From Diphasiastrum complanatum (taxonomy: Eukaryota > Streptophyta > Lycopodiopsida > Lycopodiales > Lycopodiaceae): DNA of 64,000 nucleotides. Both the position numbers and the translations under genes were made by a program. Below, piece by piece: positions 35,001 through 47,168 of this stretch. The stretch covers positions 27,324,320 through 27,388,319 of the forward strand of contig CM055092.1 in the NCBI GenBank assembly GCA_029204225.1, given 5' to 3'. Position 1 is the first letter of the stretch. Each line of letters starts with the position of its first letter. The notes under the pieces were generated by a model. The model had not been told where the DNA came from, ran no database searches, and worked only from the letters and a program-made list of their open reading frames with translations.

Positions 35001-35870
35001 GTATGATATCTTGAGTTCCTCAGGCATCAAAGACAGCCATCGTCTGATCAGAATCTGAGAAGTCGTAGACGTCCGTGTTATGATAAGAGTGAGTAAACAA
35101 GCGCGATCAAACGGCGATAAAGTGCATTCAATCACAACAGGCATTCACCTACGTTATACACAGATAGAAAAGCATGCTGCTGCTATATTACACTGAAGCA
35201 CAATCAAATAGAAATTACAACCAAAATGATGGCGTAACTAGGAGGCTCAAAATCTGTGTTGGGATGATCCATTTATAGATTGCATCCATGATTAACTACA
35301 TTAAATGTTTGCCACTTAATTAGGTAAGCCGTTGTACTTAGAAGTATATGGCTTTTGTGACAATTATACATAATACCGTATACTGTCAACCCGTAGGAAA
35401 TGTTGACGTGGACAAGGACGTTGCAAATTCTCTCACTTTGCAATTTAGGGAAGTGGCTGGGAACGTTCCTTGTTCAAAATAGACGACCTTTGGGATTTTG
35501 CGAAAAAGTCGAAGGTGTCTTTAAAAAGACAAATGTGTCTGTAAAATAGTTTAACTCATGAAAATAGATGACCTTAGGGAATTTTTTTCTCTCTTTGCAT
35601 TTTTCTTAAAAATGTGAAAAAGTCGAAGGTGTTAAAAACCATTAAACCTTTGAACTGTGCCAAAATAGTTTAAACTGTTGAACTATGCTAGTTTCGCATT
35701 TCGCAAAAATGTGAAAAAGACGACACAGTGGCTAACATAGTTCATTTTTGCAGACTGTCGTGACACTTACAGTAATTTTGCAGACTGTTGTGACACTTAG
35801 TGTATTTCTACAGACTGTTGAGAAAGTGATGTAAATATGCAGAATTGTTCTAAATGCTAGTTCTTGGAAG
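35001..35870 (-). other. probable diverged copia LTR
   Basis: Non-coding DNA adjoining the upstream side of the minus copia fragment. It shares AAAATGTGAAAAAGTCGAAGG-type words with other LTR-like stretches of the window. No PBS was recognised, so the assignment is tentative. Confidence 0.35.
35741..35835. repeat. 30-bp minisatellite, about three copies
   Basis: The unit TTTTGCAGACTGTYGTGACAC recurs at about 35744, 35774 and, degraded, 35804. Confidence 0.7.
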
Positions 35871-35949
35871 TCCTTGAAGATGGCCAAGTCTTCAATGACT
35901 TTAAGTAATTGAACTTAAAATCTGAACTTGAAATTATGACAGGATTGGT

Positions 35950-36160
35950 TACCCTTTGTTGGAGATCAACCGGAAGCCTGTTGTAGGCATTCTTCAAATA
36001 AATTGGCTGTTTAAGTTTGTGATTCTTGCAGGTATCAGATGAGCAGATGTAGAACCAAAGTTGGTTTCACCTGACTCTAGATCAATGATCAATAAACATG
36101 CAGGAAGAATCATGAAATAGAAATTAGTCATTCACCAAGGAGACAACTATGAGCTTAATT
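35950..36160 (+). pseudogene. highly degenerate copia RT start
   Basis: WLFKF, SMINKHAGRIM and QGDNYELNF follow the order of the conserved RT start (W-F-K, GSI-KHKAR, YEE-F). Several stops occur and only about 70 codons can be recognised. Confidence 0.5.
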
Positions 36161-36254
36161 TCCAACACTTCTGATTCATTGTATGGAAAGTTGTTTGGCG
36201 TAATGGGACTTGGATGGGTATGCAAAGAGCAGTGATGGAGAGCTAGGAAAATTT

Positions 36255-36413
36255 ACAGGTCCAAGGGCACGTCAACAAAATGGAGTGGCCGAAAGGAAGA
36301 ATAGGACCTTGCGTGAAGGTGCCAAATCTATGAGGTTAAGTGCCAATCTTCCTAAACGATTTTGGGATCAAGCCTTGTTATGTGCTAACTTTCTATGCAA
36401 TTGTAGTTTTTAG
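36255..36413 (+). pseudogene. copia integrase fragment
   Basis: RQQNGVAERKNRTLREGAKS followed by FWDQALLCANFL is the catalytic-Glu region of a copia integrase. It lies after an RT fragment, the wrong order, so the two pieces come from different elements. Confidence 0.8.
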
Positions 36414-38384
36414 GATGCATCTCTGAAAAGTTGATCAATTCTTTATCTAGTATATGGAAGACATTTGGTATACATCATGCAAAAGAAGACACTATTAGAA
36501 ACAATAAAAATATATAGTCAAATAAATCACCAAAATATATTGTCACTTCTCATAATTCTTACTTCAAGCATGTGAGAGCACAACAGGAAGAAGAAACTAG
36601 AACATTGTGAAATTAAACATGCATCAACATTTAGATATCTTACTCATTTAGATATCTTACTCAGATATGTGATTCTTATAATCTCCATCTTCACAATTAA
36701 GCATGCACTAGCCAAATAAATTGGTTTGCTTTTTTTCCCCTATGCTTGCAAGCTATGCAAGTCATTTTTTGGCCATTCATCAAATGTTGTTTGCTATTTT
36801 CCATGCACACATAATCACTTACATGTGGGGTAGTTGGGCCTATAGCCAAGGTCCAAACTTAACAAGAACATCAATTAACTATGTACTAATGTATTATGCT
36901 GGGGATGCTCGAGTTTAGCATGAAAATCGAAAAATTAACTCAAAGCCTGAAGTCATACATGCAACCGCACCTTGAGGGATAAAATGTATATGTCAATAAA
37001 TAATTTATATTGAAATCTCTCACCTTCCACGAATATTAGAGTGGAAAGAAAATGCCACCAAATGATGTCCAAGATGTTCTTCATGATGTACATGATGTTC
37101 TTCTTCTTTCTCCACCCTCATAGTTGCCATATTCAAGTTCACATCAAATTCAATCTTGTTAGCCATATGATGTACTTCCCCCAAGAATTTTGAATTCAAG
37201 GTAGTCTCTCTGCCGCATCATGATTGATGATACTAGAGCCTGGAAGGGCATAGATTTGCAGATTCAATTTAGAAAAACAAATCCTAAAAGCAGCACCTAG
37301 AAGATGGGAGCGCAAGCATGGCATTGACCCCCAGTCTTCCTGATCGAGAATGAAATGCTTGTTTTTTATCCATGACATACACAGCTCTCTTTGATCCTTG
37401 CTCCAAAAGAGTCTAGCCATTTGTTCTTATGCCTAACCACCCGCAACTTTTTATTATGTGTTGAAAGCGACCAATATCCATGTATCCTTTGTTATTAACC
37501 TCACAATGAGAAGAGGTAGGCAAAAGACTTCTTTTTTTTACAGCAGATTCATGTCCTTTTCAGCAGTACAACCCGATTTTGCTTCTGCTCTCGGCTCCAA
37601 TATGGTTGTTTCAGTCAGACTAGCAATTGAAGTTCTGAGCTTGGGGTGGGAAATACCTGTGATGCTCTTAGGAAGGGCATGATACTTTCTTCAGTACCTG
37701 GTCTTGCAGGAGTGAAGAATCTCAGATAAAAAAGAAAGTTGAATCATCTCCTAATCGACTTGTGGAGTTTGCTAGTTCAAATCTAGTGTCATTTTTCAGC
37801 TGCCTATGTGCCAAATTTGCTTTTTCTATTTTCTCGAGCAGTTAAAAAAGTCGCTGAAAAAAGCCTGTAGGAAATCGCTGAGTAGCCAAAAATTGCCAGA
37901 GATCACAATTGTTACATAGCTATTGACGTTCTACTAGACGCCTTGCTCTCATTAACATCGGAAAGCAAACTCACCAAAAACTCCTATCGTAGTATTCAGT
38001 TTTACATCCCCAAGTTACAAAGCAAACCTAGCGCCCCACAATCCAGTGAATGCTCTCTCTTTTCAAAAAGCTAACTTTGCTTACTACAGACCCTTAGTAA
38101 GAGTAACCTGAAACAAAATTATGCTCTATCGACTACGAGATCAACAAACCATCAAAGACTTATTGGCTTGGAAACAAAAAAATTAGGACATAGCAGGAGG
38201 CGGAGTGAGGACTCACGAAGGAGAAGCCTAATTGTCTTCTATCCATTCACGCATATTAAAGCACTACTCTTCGCTGCTTTATTTTGGTAGATAGAGACAA
38301 GCACACAAGCAAACATACAACATGGAAGCAAAAAAAAACAAAAAAAAAAAAAGGAGAAGAAGCTAGGGAAAAAATACTTAAAAA
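36414..38384. other. gene-free region; A-rich run at 38328-38352
   Basis: No domain was recognised in either strand. If the LTR at 38401 is a 5' LTR in minus orientation, its leader would lie here, but no gag was found. Confidence 0.5.
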
Positions 38385-38400
38385 TCGGCAACGACACCAA
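38385..38400 (-). other. gypsy-type primer-binding site
   Basis: The minus strand reads TTGGTGTCGTTGCCGA next to an LTR ending in CCAACA. It is close to the TTGGCGCCGTTGC site of the element at 49663-60776. Confidence 0.65.
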
Positions 38401-39155
38401 TGTTGGAAGTATTTCTAGTTCGTGCGGTGGCTAGATCTACTTATGGGTGTAGTATAGGGATGTAGAGATTCGTCCACTTTTTAAGTTTCTACAACAAGCT
38501 TCAACGGAAATACGAAAATAATCAACAAGGATGAGAGCACTAAGGCTTACCCAACTAGTGCTCAAAACAGAAATAAAGCTAATTAGAAACAGCAATAAAA
38601 ATCCTTGCTAAGGCAAACCCAACTAGCAAGGTTGCTAAACTAAGACCTAAATTAACACCCAGAGGGTTTGAAAGATAAGTTGCGGCTAACTAAATAAACC
38701 AATAAAAACATGCCACAATAAGCCAATGAAAGGAGGCAAGAGGAGGCCCGAGCACCTTCCCTCAAGCTATGCACCTTCCAATGGGAACACAAAGAAATAG
38801 AATGATAATCTCAATAGAGAGCAATTTAGCATAATCTCAGAGTGTTGTTTACAATGCAAATACCTCTCCTTTTATGGCAAGGAGGGTCTTCCATAAGTGT
38901 CTACTAACTTATGGGACTAATCTATTTCTAGCCTTTCAAGAATTTTTAACTTAGGATTTAGAACTTCAAATCTCTTAACTTAGGAAAACTTAAGATAAAA
39001 TATTTCTAATATTAAGTTTCCTAAGTCTAAGTTCTAAATCTAAGTTTAAGCTATTTCATTATCATTTAAGCTTCTACTCATGGACTTACAAAACACATGC
39101 CAACGGCTTGAAGTTTATTTATAGATACTCATATGTGGTCTTACAAAACACATGC
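38401..39155 (-). repeat. gypsy-type LTR, solo or truncated
   Basis: Starts TGTTGGAAG beside the primer site. The internal text AAGGCTTACCCAACTAG resembles AAGGCTTACCCTACTAG of the LTR pair at 49663 and 60059, indicating a related family. The right end is inferred from where copia similarity begins. Confidence 0.5.
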
Positions 39156-39164
39156 CACAAAGTT

Positions 39165-40028
39165 TTATTTTTTTCTTTTCTCTGTGTTAGCACAGTTCCT
39201 AACAATTGTCTTGCTCTCGTCGAATTTGACATCCCTCACTATTTTCATAGTGTTCGTGTCTGGCATGTAGATTCTGTAGTATGACGAATTATTGTCATAA
39301 CCTACCAGAAATCCTTGCTCGGCTTTCTCATCAAGCTTCTTGCAAAGCTTATCAAGAATATGTGCATATACTGCACAGCCGAATATTCTGACGTGAGACT
39401 GGTTGGGTTTTCTACCCCACCATAGCTCATGTGGTGTCATGTGAAGAACACCAGATTTACTTGTCCTGTTCTGGATGTATGCGGCTATAGCTACTGCTTC
39501 AGCCCATAGTGCCCTTGGAGCCTTCGAGTATGTCATCATGCATTTGGTTGCTTCCATCAGGGTCCTGTTCTTTCGTTCAACAACACCATTGTGTTGCGGT
39601 GTGTAGGCTGCAGTTCTTCTGTGAATGATGCCACGATCATTGCAGAAGTCAATGAAGCGATTCAAAATATATTCGACACCTTGATCTGTTCTGATCTACT
39701 TCACCTTGCTGCATGTGCATCTCTCAATCCAATTCACATATTCTGTGAATTTATCGAGTGCTTCAAATTTATACTGAATAAAATACACTCTGACAAGCTT
39801 GTTATAATTATCAATGAAGGTTATGTAATATTATAAACCTCCTACTGTGATCACATTGAATGGACCGCAGAGGTCAGAGTGCACCTGCTCCAGAATCTTC
39901 GTCGTTCTGTAGGAGTCTTTGACGAATGGTGTGCTTGACATCTTGTCTTTTAAACATGCATCACAGGTGGTCGAACTGGTTGCATTCAAGATGTTGACCC
40001 TTGTTATTGTTCTATGATGACTTGTCTG
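39165..40028 (-). pseudogene. copia D1 integrase
   Basis: Reads CDACLKDKMSSTPF, VHSDLCGPFNV (first Asp), FIDNYNKLVRVYF, IRTDQGVEYI (second Asp) and HNGVVERKNRTLMEA (Glu), then the long C-terminal part to DVKFDESKTIV. The catalytic triad residues are present. A TAG at 39698-39696 just before IRTD is shared with copy 2, and another stop lies near 39835. Confidence 0.85.
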
Positions 40029-41515
40029 CTAGAGTGCCAATGAATTCAGGTGACAGAGTCTTCTGTGCCACAGAGTGTCTGTCGAGTCATCATGGGTCTG
40101 ATGCAATTGATCTTCAGGTAGACACACCTTTAGATGATATAGGTTTCCCTTCCTTCTGCCTTGAGCAATGAGAGTGCTGGTATTGGCATCAATCACGTTG
40201 CATGCTTCGTTAGAAAATGTCACACGCATCCCTGCATCTACTATTCTTGCTATAGAGATCAAGTCTTGCTGCAGAGTTGGCACGAACAGAACATCTTTGA
40301 GTCATATGTCTCTGCCGTTGGTGTTGAGTCAGAGTGAACCAATACCGTTCACTTGATGTCTAGATCCACCTCCAAGAACTATGAATCTTGAGGGATCTAT
40401 ACTTTTGAAATCAGACATGATTCGTCTTGATGTCACGAAGTGCGAGGTGGCTCTTGAGTCCAGGATCACCTCGTGTGTGTCAAACGTTGATGTTGCACAC
40501 ACGTCTTCACAGATGTAGACGGTTGAACAATTCTTGTTCGTTCTTTCTTCACCCATCTTCGAGCTCTCGGACTCCTCGACATAGGATAAACTATTATTGT
40601 TCTCCTGTCTGTTCTATGCTGATCTGTTTCTTGGGTTTTGGCGGCAATCCATGGCTGCATGACCCTTCTTATGGCAATGGATACACTCAATCTTGGATTG
40701 AGCCAGCATGTATCTAATGTATGTCTGTCTCTTCTGCATTTCGTGCTGGTCTTCTTGTCTGTATCTTGTCGTTTCGACCTCTCTTTGGTCTTCCAATTGT
40801 TTTTGTTGGTCCCCTCTGTTTGTTGGTCACGCCCCTGCCTCTGATTCGACTCCCTCTTAGGCTTGAACTATTTCTTTGATTTATCTTTGTTGTCGTAGAG
40901 TGTCTGGTCAGAACCATCTTTGTGATCAAGATGCTCTCTGGCCTCGACTTCCCCTCGAATCTCGACAATCGCCTTTTCGAGGTTCATGGTAGGATCTTTC
41001 ACGAGCAGGGTCCGTGTCATCTGGAAAGATCTGGGTAAGGCTCTCAACAGATATGTGAGCTGCTTCTCAGTTGATACTGCATTCTCTACTCCTGAGTTGT
41101 GTAGTGATAGAAACAGATCCTTCATCTTTCTCATGAAAGATGTGAGGTCTTTTCCATCCCACTACAGATTCGTCAGTTGATCTTCCAGCATCATAATCTG
41201 ACTTCTTGATTTCATCTGAAATCTTGTGAGAAGTGCATCCCACATCTCCTTAGCTTTGGAGAGTGTAGCCAGGTCAAGTGTAAGGCTATCTTCGATGGAA
41301 GATGATAGCAAGACTACTGCCTTGTCATTTTTCTCCCTCCATTCGCGTAGCTCCTTGCCTATTGTCGTAGGTATTTCTTTTGTGCCATCCACCCAGGGAA
41401 AGAGTCCTTCGCCCTTGAGTATCAAAGATGTCTTAACTTTCCAAGCTAGAAAGTTAGATCCTGAAGAATTAAGTATAGTGCAGATATTGCTCTGCATGCT
41501 GCTGATTGAAGCCAT
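40029..41515 (-). pseudogene. copia D1 gag-protease
   Basis: ATG at 41515, UBN2-type capsid with NFLAWKVKTSLILKGEG, KEMWDALLTRFQ and FLSLHNSGVEN. TAG codons at 41164-41162 and 40870-40868 replace Gln codons that copy 2 retains. The nucleocapsid has two knuckles in tandem (the second is CIHCHKKGHAAMDC). The protease site reads LDSRATSHF, Arg instead of Gly in the D-S-G motif, which should abolish activity. A shifted frame links the parts near 40800. Confidence 0.85.
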
Positions 41516-41613
41516 TGCTTCTTGAAGTCTGTTTTCTTGTTGATGGTTGATTGTCTGAATGCTTGGCCTCCTGGATCTGCTAGCTTCTTGGCTATGTCAG
41601 AATATGGCAGGGT

Positions 41614-41626
41614 GGCTCTGATACCA
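41614..41626 (-). other. primer-binding site, copia D1
   Basis: Minus-strand TGGTATCAGAGCC, one base from the LTR end. Confidence 0.9.
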
Positions 41627-41627
41627 C

Positions 41628-42235
41628 TGATGAGAATCATGAGATGTTCTAATCTAGGGGAGAAAAATTCACGAAATAGTCGTGACTCTCTTTCAAGATT
41701 TGGATGGAGTTCAGATGCGTTTGCTGGGCACTGCCAGCTGAAACACTCCTACAATCCTCCAGAGAGTAGTCAGTTACTACTGATCTACGTTCATAAAATT
41801 AATACAGCATTCGACTTAATTTCAACCAAGGTGCAGAATTCAAAGGGAACAAGAAAACTCAGACATATGAAATAAATAGCATAAGCATTCAATATCCAAG
41901 GTCAGACACAACTAGAAAATAATCTATATTGATTTTCTCTAATTTCTTCAGGGCACTACATGCGAATCCACGCAGTGCGTTGGCGTGAGAGAAACACGAT
42001 TCTCTCACGAGTAGTAGTCTCTCTTCACTAGCGGACAATTGGATCTTCTGATCCTAGACAAAATTATCTTCTCGCACGTAGACGGACCTTTTGTTTGTGT
42101 TCTTCTTGATTGCTTACTAGCATCAAACTTCTTCAGGGTCTCTTCTCTTTTGTTACACTCTATGTATGCATGTTCAACGTTTCACATGGAGCAATTTCAA
42201 AACATCCATGCCTCTATTGAATAAAAACTACACAT
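41628..42235 (-). repeat. 5' LTR of copia D1
   Basis: Starts TGATGAGAAT and stays alignable with the D2 LTR over GATTTGGATGGAGTTCAGATG, CAACCAAGGTGCAGAATTC and ATTGCTTACTAGCATCA. The right end is diverged and uncertain. Confidence 0.7.
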
Positions 42236-42238
42236 GAC

Positions 42239-42834
42239 ATGTCGAAGAGCACGAGAGTTTCAAGGGATATAGAAGATCCGACTTGGAAACCAGTATTACC
42301 GATTCCGCTTAAAAATGTTCACATTTGTACACTACATGGAGAGGTTAGAATTATCGAAAAAATGATATATCTTCATATTTGGTTTGCTTGGAATACTAAG
42401 CCGGAGTCATTAGCCAAAAAGGCAATAGCTCGATTAAAGAAGTTTTATCAAAAGCGGGACTTCATAAAGGACACATTAAAATACAAAAGGATGAGAAGCT
42501 TTCAGGGAAAACGAGAAACATCCCATGCAAGCCAAATATAGGAGGATCCAAAGCTCGTTGTTTCTTATCAAATCATTCCGGAAAACCAACTAAAATCTAG
42601 TACTTAATTTGGATAGATGTACTCAATGCCACAAAGGATTTTGAAGATAAAGGAACAATGAGGATTAAAAAAGTTGAATTCTAGACAAAGCTTGACAACA
42701 TGGTCAAATTGCTCAGAAAAGATAAATTGTCTGATATTGATGTCCTACTAATTGAGAAATCAACAGTTGAGTTTGTGGATGCAGTTAAAGAAGGAGTGAA
42801 AATCCAAAACTTAGCAAAAGGTTTTAACTGATCA
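42239..42834 (+). pseudogene. broken gene of unrecognised family
   Basis: An open frame of 100 codons (42239-42541; WKPVLPIPLKNVHICTLHGE, IYLHIWFAWNTKPESLAKKA) overlaps a second frame from about 42490 to 42834. The second frame reads NIPCKPNIGGSKARCFLSNH, DFEDKGTMRIKKVEF and TKLDNMVKLLRK. TAGs near 42598 and 42681 fit lost Gln and Trp codons. Both frames have the look of real protein with a single frameshift between them. I do not recognise the family; a transposon-borne gene is possible. It lies directly after the D1 LTR and before an ACGTG-rich segment. Confidence 0.45.
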
Positions 42835-42899
42835 AACAAATCTATACAGCTAAAACCAATAAAATCCAAGTCATACACACATTGATCTAACAATGGATC

Positions 42900-43191
42900 A
42901 GATCTATGGTGCGTAATATTACCGTCCACATGTGCGAGACCACACGTGCTACAATACGCGTCAATCTGCCATTCAACTGCGTGCCCACACGTGCGAGCTA
43001 ACATGTGCTAGAACACACGTCACCAAATCATTTGACCACATGGCCACATGTGCAAGTTTCACATGTGTGGATACAGATGTGTGGTCCCACACGTCAGGTA
43101 CTGAGTGGGCCACGTGACCACACGTGCGCGCTTATACGTGCGAGAACACATGTCGCTGATCCATTCGGCTACTATCCTCATGTGGGATTGT
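42900..43191 (+). promoter_or_regulatory. ACGTG-rich segment, paralogous to the 60.8-kb promoter
   Basis: More than ten ACGTG/CATGTG cores occur in 290 bp. The stretch GTGCAAGTTTCACATGTGTGG...CTGAGTGGGCCACGTG (about 43047-43123) is clearly similar to 60806-60876, upstream of the histone-fold/Ulp1 gene. It ends GGGATTGT exactly at the copia D2 LTR, matching GGGGATTGT at 60916. The element therefore appears to have inserted into a duplicate of that promoter. CACGTG is the plant G-box, but function is not shown. Confidence 0.5.
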
Positions 43192-43899
43192 TGATGGGAG
43201 AAATAAGAAGAATAATTTGCAAAACAGTTGCAAAGAAATCGCAATTTCCTCTTAATATTCGAATGGAGTTCATATGCATTCACTGGACACTACCAGCTGA
43301 ATCACTCCTACAGTCCTCCAGAATGTAGTCAGGTAGGGCTGATCTACATTTATAAATTTAATGTAGCATTCAACCTAGTTTTCAACCAAGGTGCGGAATT
43401 CAAAATGAACAAGAAAGAACTCAGACATATGATTAACATCAGAAGCATTTGCATTCGAGATCAAACACAACACAAATTGATATGTGCGCAAAGGCTACGA
43501 TATCATCTATTGATTTTCTTCTCTGATTCTTCAAGCACTGCATGTATATCCACGCAGTGTGTTGGCATGGGAGAACCATGGTTCTCTCACGAGTAATCGT
43601 CTCGCTTTACTAGCGGACAGTTGGATCTTTATGGATCCTGATCACAGAGCTCATCTCACACGCAGGCGGACACGTTGTTTGTATTTCGTCTTGATTGCTT
43701 ACTAGCATCAGACTATTGTGTTTTCTTTTTACACTGTGTGTGTATCCTGTTGATCTATATGTCAAGTATCATTCCGTAAGTATAGTCGCTCTATGTAAAT
43801 CTAAGATTAGAGTGATTAAGTATCTACAACTAATCAAGGAATTACAAGAGTGGCAGATTAGCCACGACCTAGGAAGTATTTGCTGACGTCATGCCATCA
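43192..43899 (-). repeat. 3' LTR of copia D2
   Basis: Inverted ends TGATGGGAG and GCCATCA. The flank facing the coding region is only weakly purine-rich, so the polypurine tract is unclear. Confidence 0.88.
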
Positions 43900-46800
43900 A
43901 ATCAAATTTTTGTACTTCTGGGTACTTGCGTGATCCTTATTGGCACTCTTCGGAGCGTAAGGGCAAAACGGGTTTTGTGACATTTTTTGTGTCACTTCGT
44001 TGGTTTCGTTTCCGTCATTGGTTTCGTTTTCACCATTGGTTTCGTTTTGCTTGTCTGCCTTTCTCTCATACTGGACCACAAAGGAATCTTGTGCTAAACC
44101 GCAAAAGATTCTCGTTCGTGAATCTTTCATGTTCGCGAACCGTTCGTCTTCATCTCCTTTGACTTTTGTATTCGCGAAACTTTTCGTGCTTCGTGTCTCC
44201 AGATTTTTGTGTTCGTGAACATCTTCGTCTGGTTGAGGGCTGAAAACTAGCAAGGGTTTGTAGTTAGAAACATTTTGTTTCTTCAGCTCCCTCTCAAAGC
44301 ATGATAGCTTTACGATCCCGAGACTGCTCCTTTGTCTCTCAAAGAGTCCTCTGTCGAGGGCTTTAGTGAGGATGTCAGCAACCATGTCTTTCGTTCCGAT
44401 GAAGGTGGTTATAGCATCTTCGTTTCAATTAGATCCCTGATCAAGTGGTACTTGATCGCAATGTGTTTCGTTTTGGAATGGAACACTGGATCTTTCGTCA
44501 GATGTATTACAAAGGTATTGTCCATCTGCAAGACCAGGGGCTCATTCCTTGTTTTGCCCAATTCATCCAGGAACTGCCTTAGCCATATTATCTCGTTGGC
44601 CATCTTTGCTGCTGCTACGTACTCTGCTTCACAAGATGATTGGGCTACAAAGGTCTGCTTCTTGCTGACCCAGAGAACTGCTGCTCCTGATGCAATGGTG
44701 CATCCTCCTGAGATGCTTTTACAGTCATCCTTGAGAGATACTCAGCTAGCGTCGCTGTAGGAAAGTATCCTGAAACCTTCACCACAACAATAACACAAGC
44801 CATAATCCCTCGTTAATCGAAGATATTGCAAAATTTGTATCGCAATCTTCCAATGTGTCGAACCTGGATTCATGCATAATTGGCTCATCTTGAATACTTC
44901 ATAAGCAATATCAGGACATGTGTTGTCTGCAAGGTACATCAATGATCCTATCAGCTTCGTATAAGGTGTGAGCTGTATTTGTGCTCCTTCTTTCTTAGTC
45001 TTTGGACAGTCATCATTCGTCACCACCATCCTTGCGAGCATTGAGTGCTCGCTCCTTTGCAGTTCAGCATCCCAAAGTCCTCTAGGACCTTCTGGGTGTA
45101 TCTGGACTGGTGAAGTATAATTTACCTCCCTCATAGTCCCTTTCAACTTGCAAGCCTAGGTAACACCTGGCTTCTCCCAAATCCACGATCTCGAAATGTT
45201 TCGAGATGTCTACCTTGACTTCAGCAATTAGCTGCTCACTCCTGCAAAGTATCAGAGTGTCGTCCACATATACAGCCACAATGATGATCTATCCATTTGT
45301 AACTCTGACATATACATTGGAATCAGCCAACAGAGGCTTGAATCCTAATGATTTCAGGGCTTGATCTTTCTTCTTGTACCATTGTCGGGTTGATTGTTTC
45401 AGATCATAGATGCTTCTATGCATTTTGCATGCATAGTCAGGAAGTGAATTCGAGACATATTCTGGGGGTTGATCCATGTAGACCTCTTCGTCTAGTTTGC
45501 CATGCAAAAAGGCTGTCTTTTCATCTGCAATGTGGATTCTGAGGTCATAAGCTGCTGCATATGCAAATAACAAACGTAGAGACGAATGTTTGATTACAAG
45601 AGAGAAGGTTTCAGAGTAGCCAATACCATATTTCTGAGAGAAATCTTTTGCTACCAGTCTTGCCTTGTATGTCGTGATGTTTCCATCTGGTCCATATTTG
45701 AGCTTGAAGACCCATTTGCATTTGACAGTCTTGCGCTTATGTGGTAATGGATCCAACGTCCATACTTGGTTCTTCCTCATGGACTCCATCTCTTCGTTCA
45801 TGGCTTGGATCCATTTGTCCTTCTCTGGACTTTCAATCGCCTCCTCAAATGTCTGTGGTTCACCACTGAATCTACATAATTCTTTTGATGTGAAAGCTAT
45901 GCTGTCTGGCACATATCTTGCTAGTGCTCTTCGTGGTCTTGTTGAACTTCTGGGAGATCTTCCTGAAATAGTTATGCCTTTGCCCTTGTCTGCTCTGCTC
46001 GGTCCAGAACCATCTTGGTTTACAGGAACTACGGCAGCAGGTTGTCTCTCGAATCTTTCTTCGTCGAATTCGTCGCTTGAATGGGAGGCGACTCAAAAAT
46101 CTTCGTTTTCGTGTTCGTCCTCTACTCCCTCTGTCGTTGGCAGCAGGTCATAGTATTGTCTATCCACAACTTCGTAGCTGACAGGATCTTCATTGGCCAT
46201 TGTCTTGGTCTCATCGAATCTGACATCTCTCACTATTTTCATAGTGTTCGTGTCTAGCATGTAGACTCTGTAGTATGAAGAATTGTTGTCATAACCTACC
46301 AGAAATCCCTGCTTAGCTTTGTCATCAAGCTTCTTTTGAAGCTTATCAGGAATATGTGCATAAGCTGCACAACCAAAGATTCTGACGTGAGATAGGTTGG
46401 GCTTTCTACCCCAACATAGCTCACGTGGTGTCATGTGAGGAACTCCAGACTTGCCTATCCTGTTCTGGATGTATGCGGCTGTAGCTACTCTTCATCCCAC
46501 ATTTCCCTTGGAGCTTTCGAGTAGGCCATCATGCATCTGGCTGCTTCCATTAGGGTCCTGTTCTTTCGTTCAGCAACACCATTGTGCTGCGGTGTGTAGG
46601 CTGCAATTCTTCTGTGAATGATCCCACGATCATTGCAGAAGTCAGTGAAGCGATTCGAGATGTATTTGCCACCTCGATCTATCCTAATCTACTTCACTTT
46701 ACTGCTCGTACATCTTTCAGTCCAATTCACATATTCTGTGAATCTATCAAGTGCTTTAGATTTATTCTGAATGAAATACACTCTAACAAATTTGCTATAA

Positions 46801-47125
46801 TCATCAATGAAGATTATGTAATACTTTGAACCTCCTATTGAGATCACGTTGAATGGTTCGAAGATGTCAGAGTGCACTGGCTCCAGAATCTTTGTCGTTT
46901 TGTAGGAGTCTTTGACGAATGGTGTGCGTGACATCTTGCCTTCAAACATGCATCACAGGTGGTCGAATTGGTTGCATTCAAGATGTTGACCCCTGTTATC
47001 GCTCCATGATGGCTTGCTTGGTAAAGTGCCATTGAGTTCATGTGGCAGAGTCTTCTATGCCACAGAGTATCTGGCGAGTCGTCATGAGTCTGATGCATCT
47101 GATCTGCAAGTAGGCGTACCTTCAA
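43900..47125 (-). pseudogene. copia D2 integrase-RT-RNase H with long C-terminal tail
   Basis: The integrase (47125-46093) shows VHSDI, IRIDRGGKYI and HNGVAERKNRTL. The RT begins near 45912, with CKWVFKLKYGPDGN, ADEKTAFLHGKLDEEVYM and the catalytic YVDDTLILC (45270). RNase H includes KKQTFVAQSSCEAEYVAA and ADILTKALD. Stops at 46691-46689, 45291-45289, 44744-44742 and 44411-44409 plus small shifts interrupt it. After the usual RNase H end the frame stays open for about 120 codons, with Asn/Thr/Glu-rich NETNGENETNDGNETNE. A related tail is found at 49386-49662. Confidence 0.88.
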
Positions 47126-47168
47126 ATGATATAGATTTCCTTTCCTTCTGTCTTGAGTGATGAGAGTA

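Larger units (their letters stand above)
39165..42235 (-). mobile_element. copia family D, copy 1 (3' part lost)
   Basis: 5' LTR from 41628, PBS 41614-41626, gag-protease 41515-40029 and integrase 40028-39165. RT, RNase H and 3' LTR are missing; coding breaks off near 39208, within the integrase C-terminus, where the gypsy-type LTR adjoins. The sister copy lies at 43192-49311. Confidence 0.85.

Noticed and set aside
35950-36413. One continuous copia element from RT to integrase
   Set aside because: The order RT then integrase is the reverse of copia elements, so these are two separate scraps.
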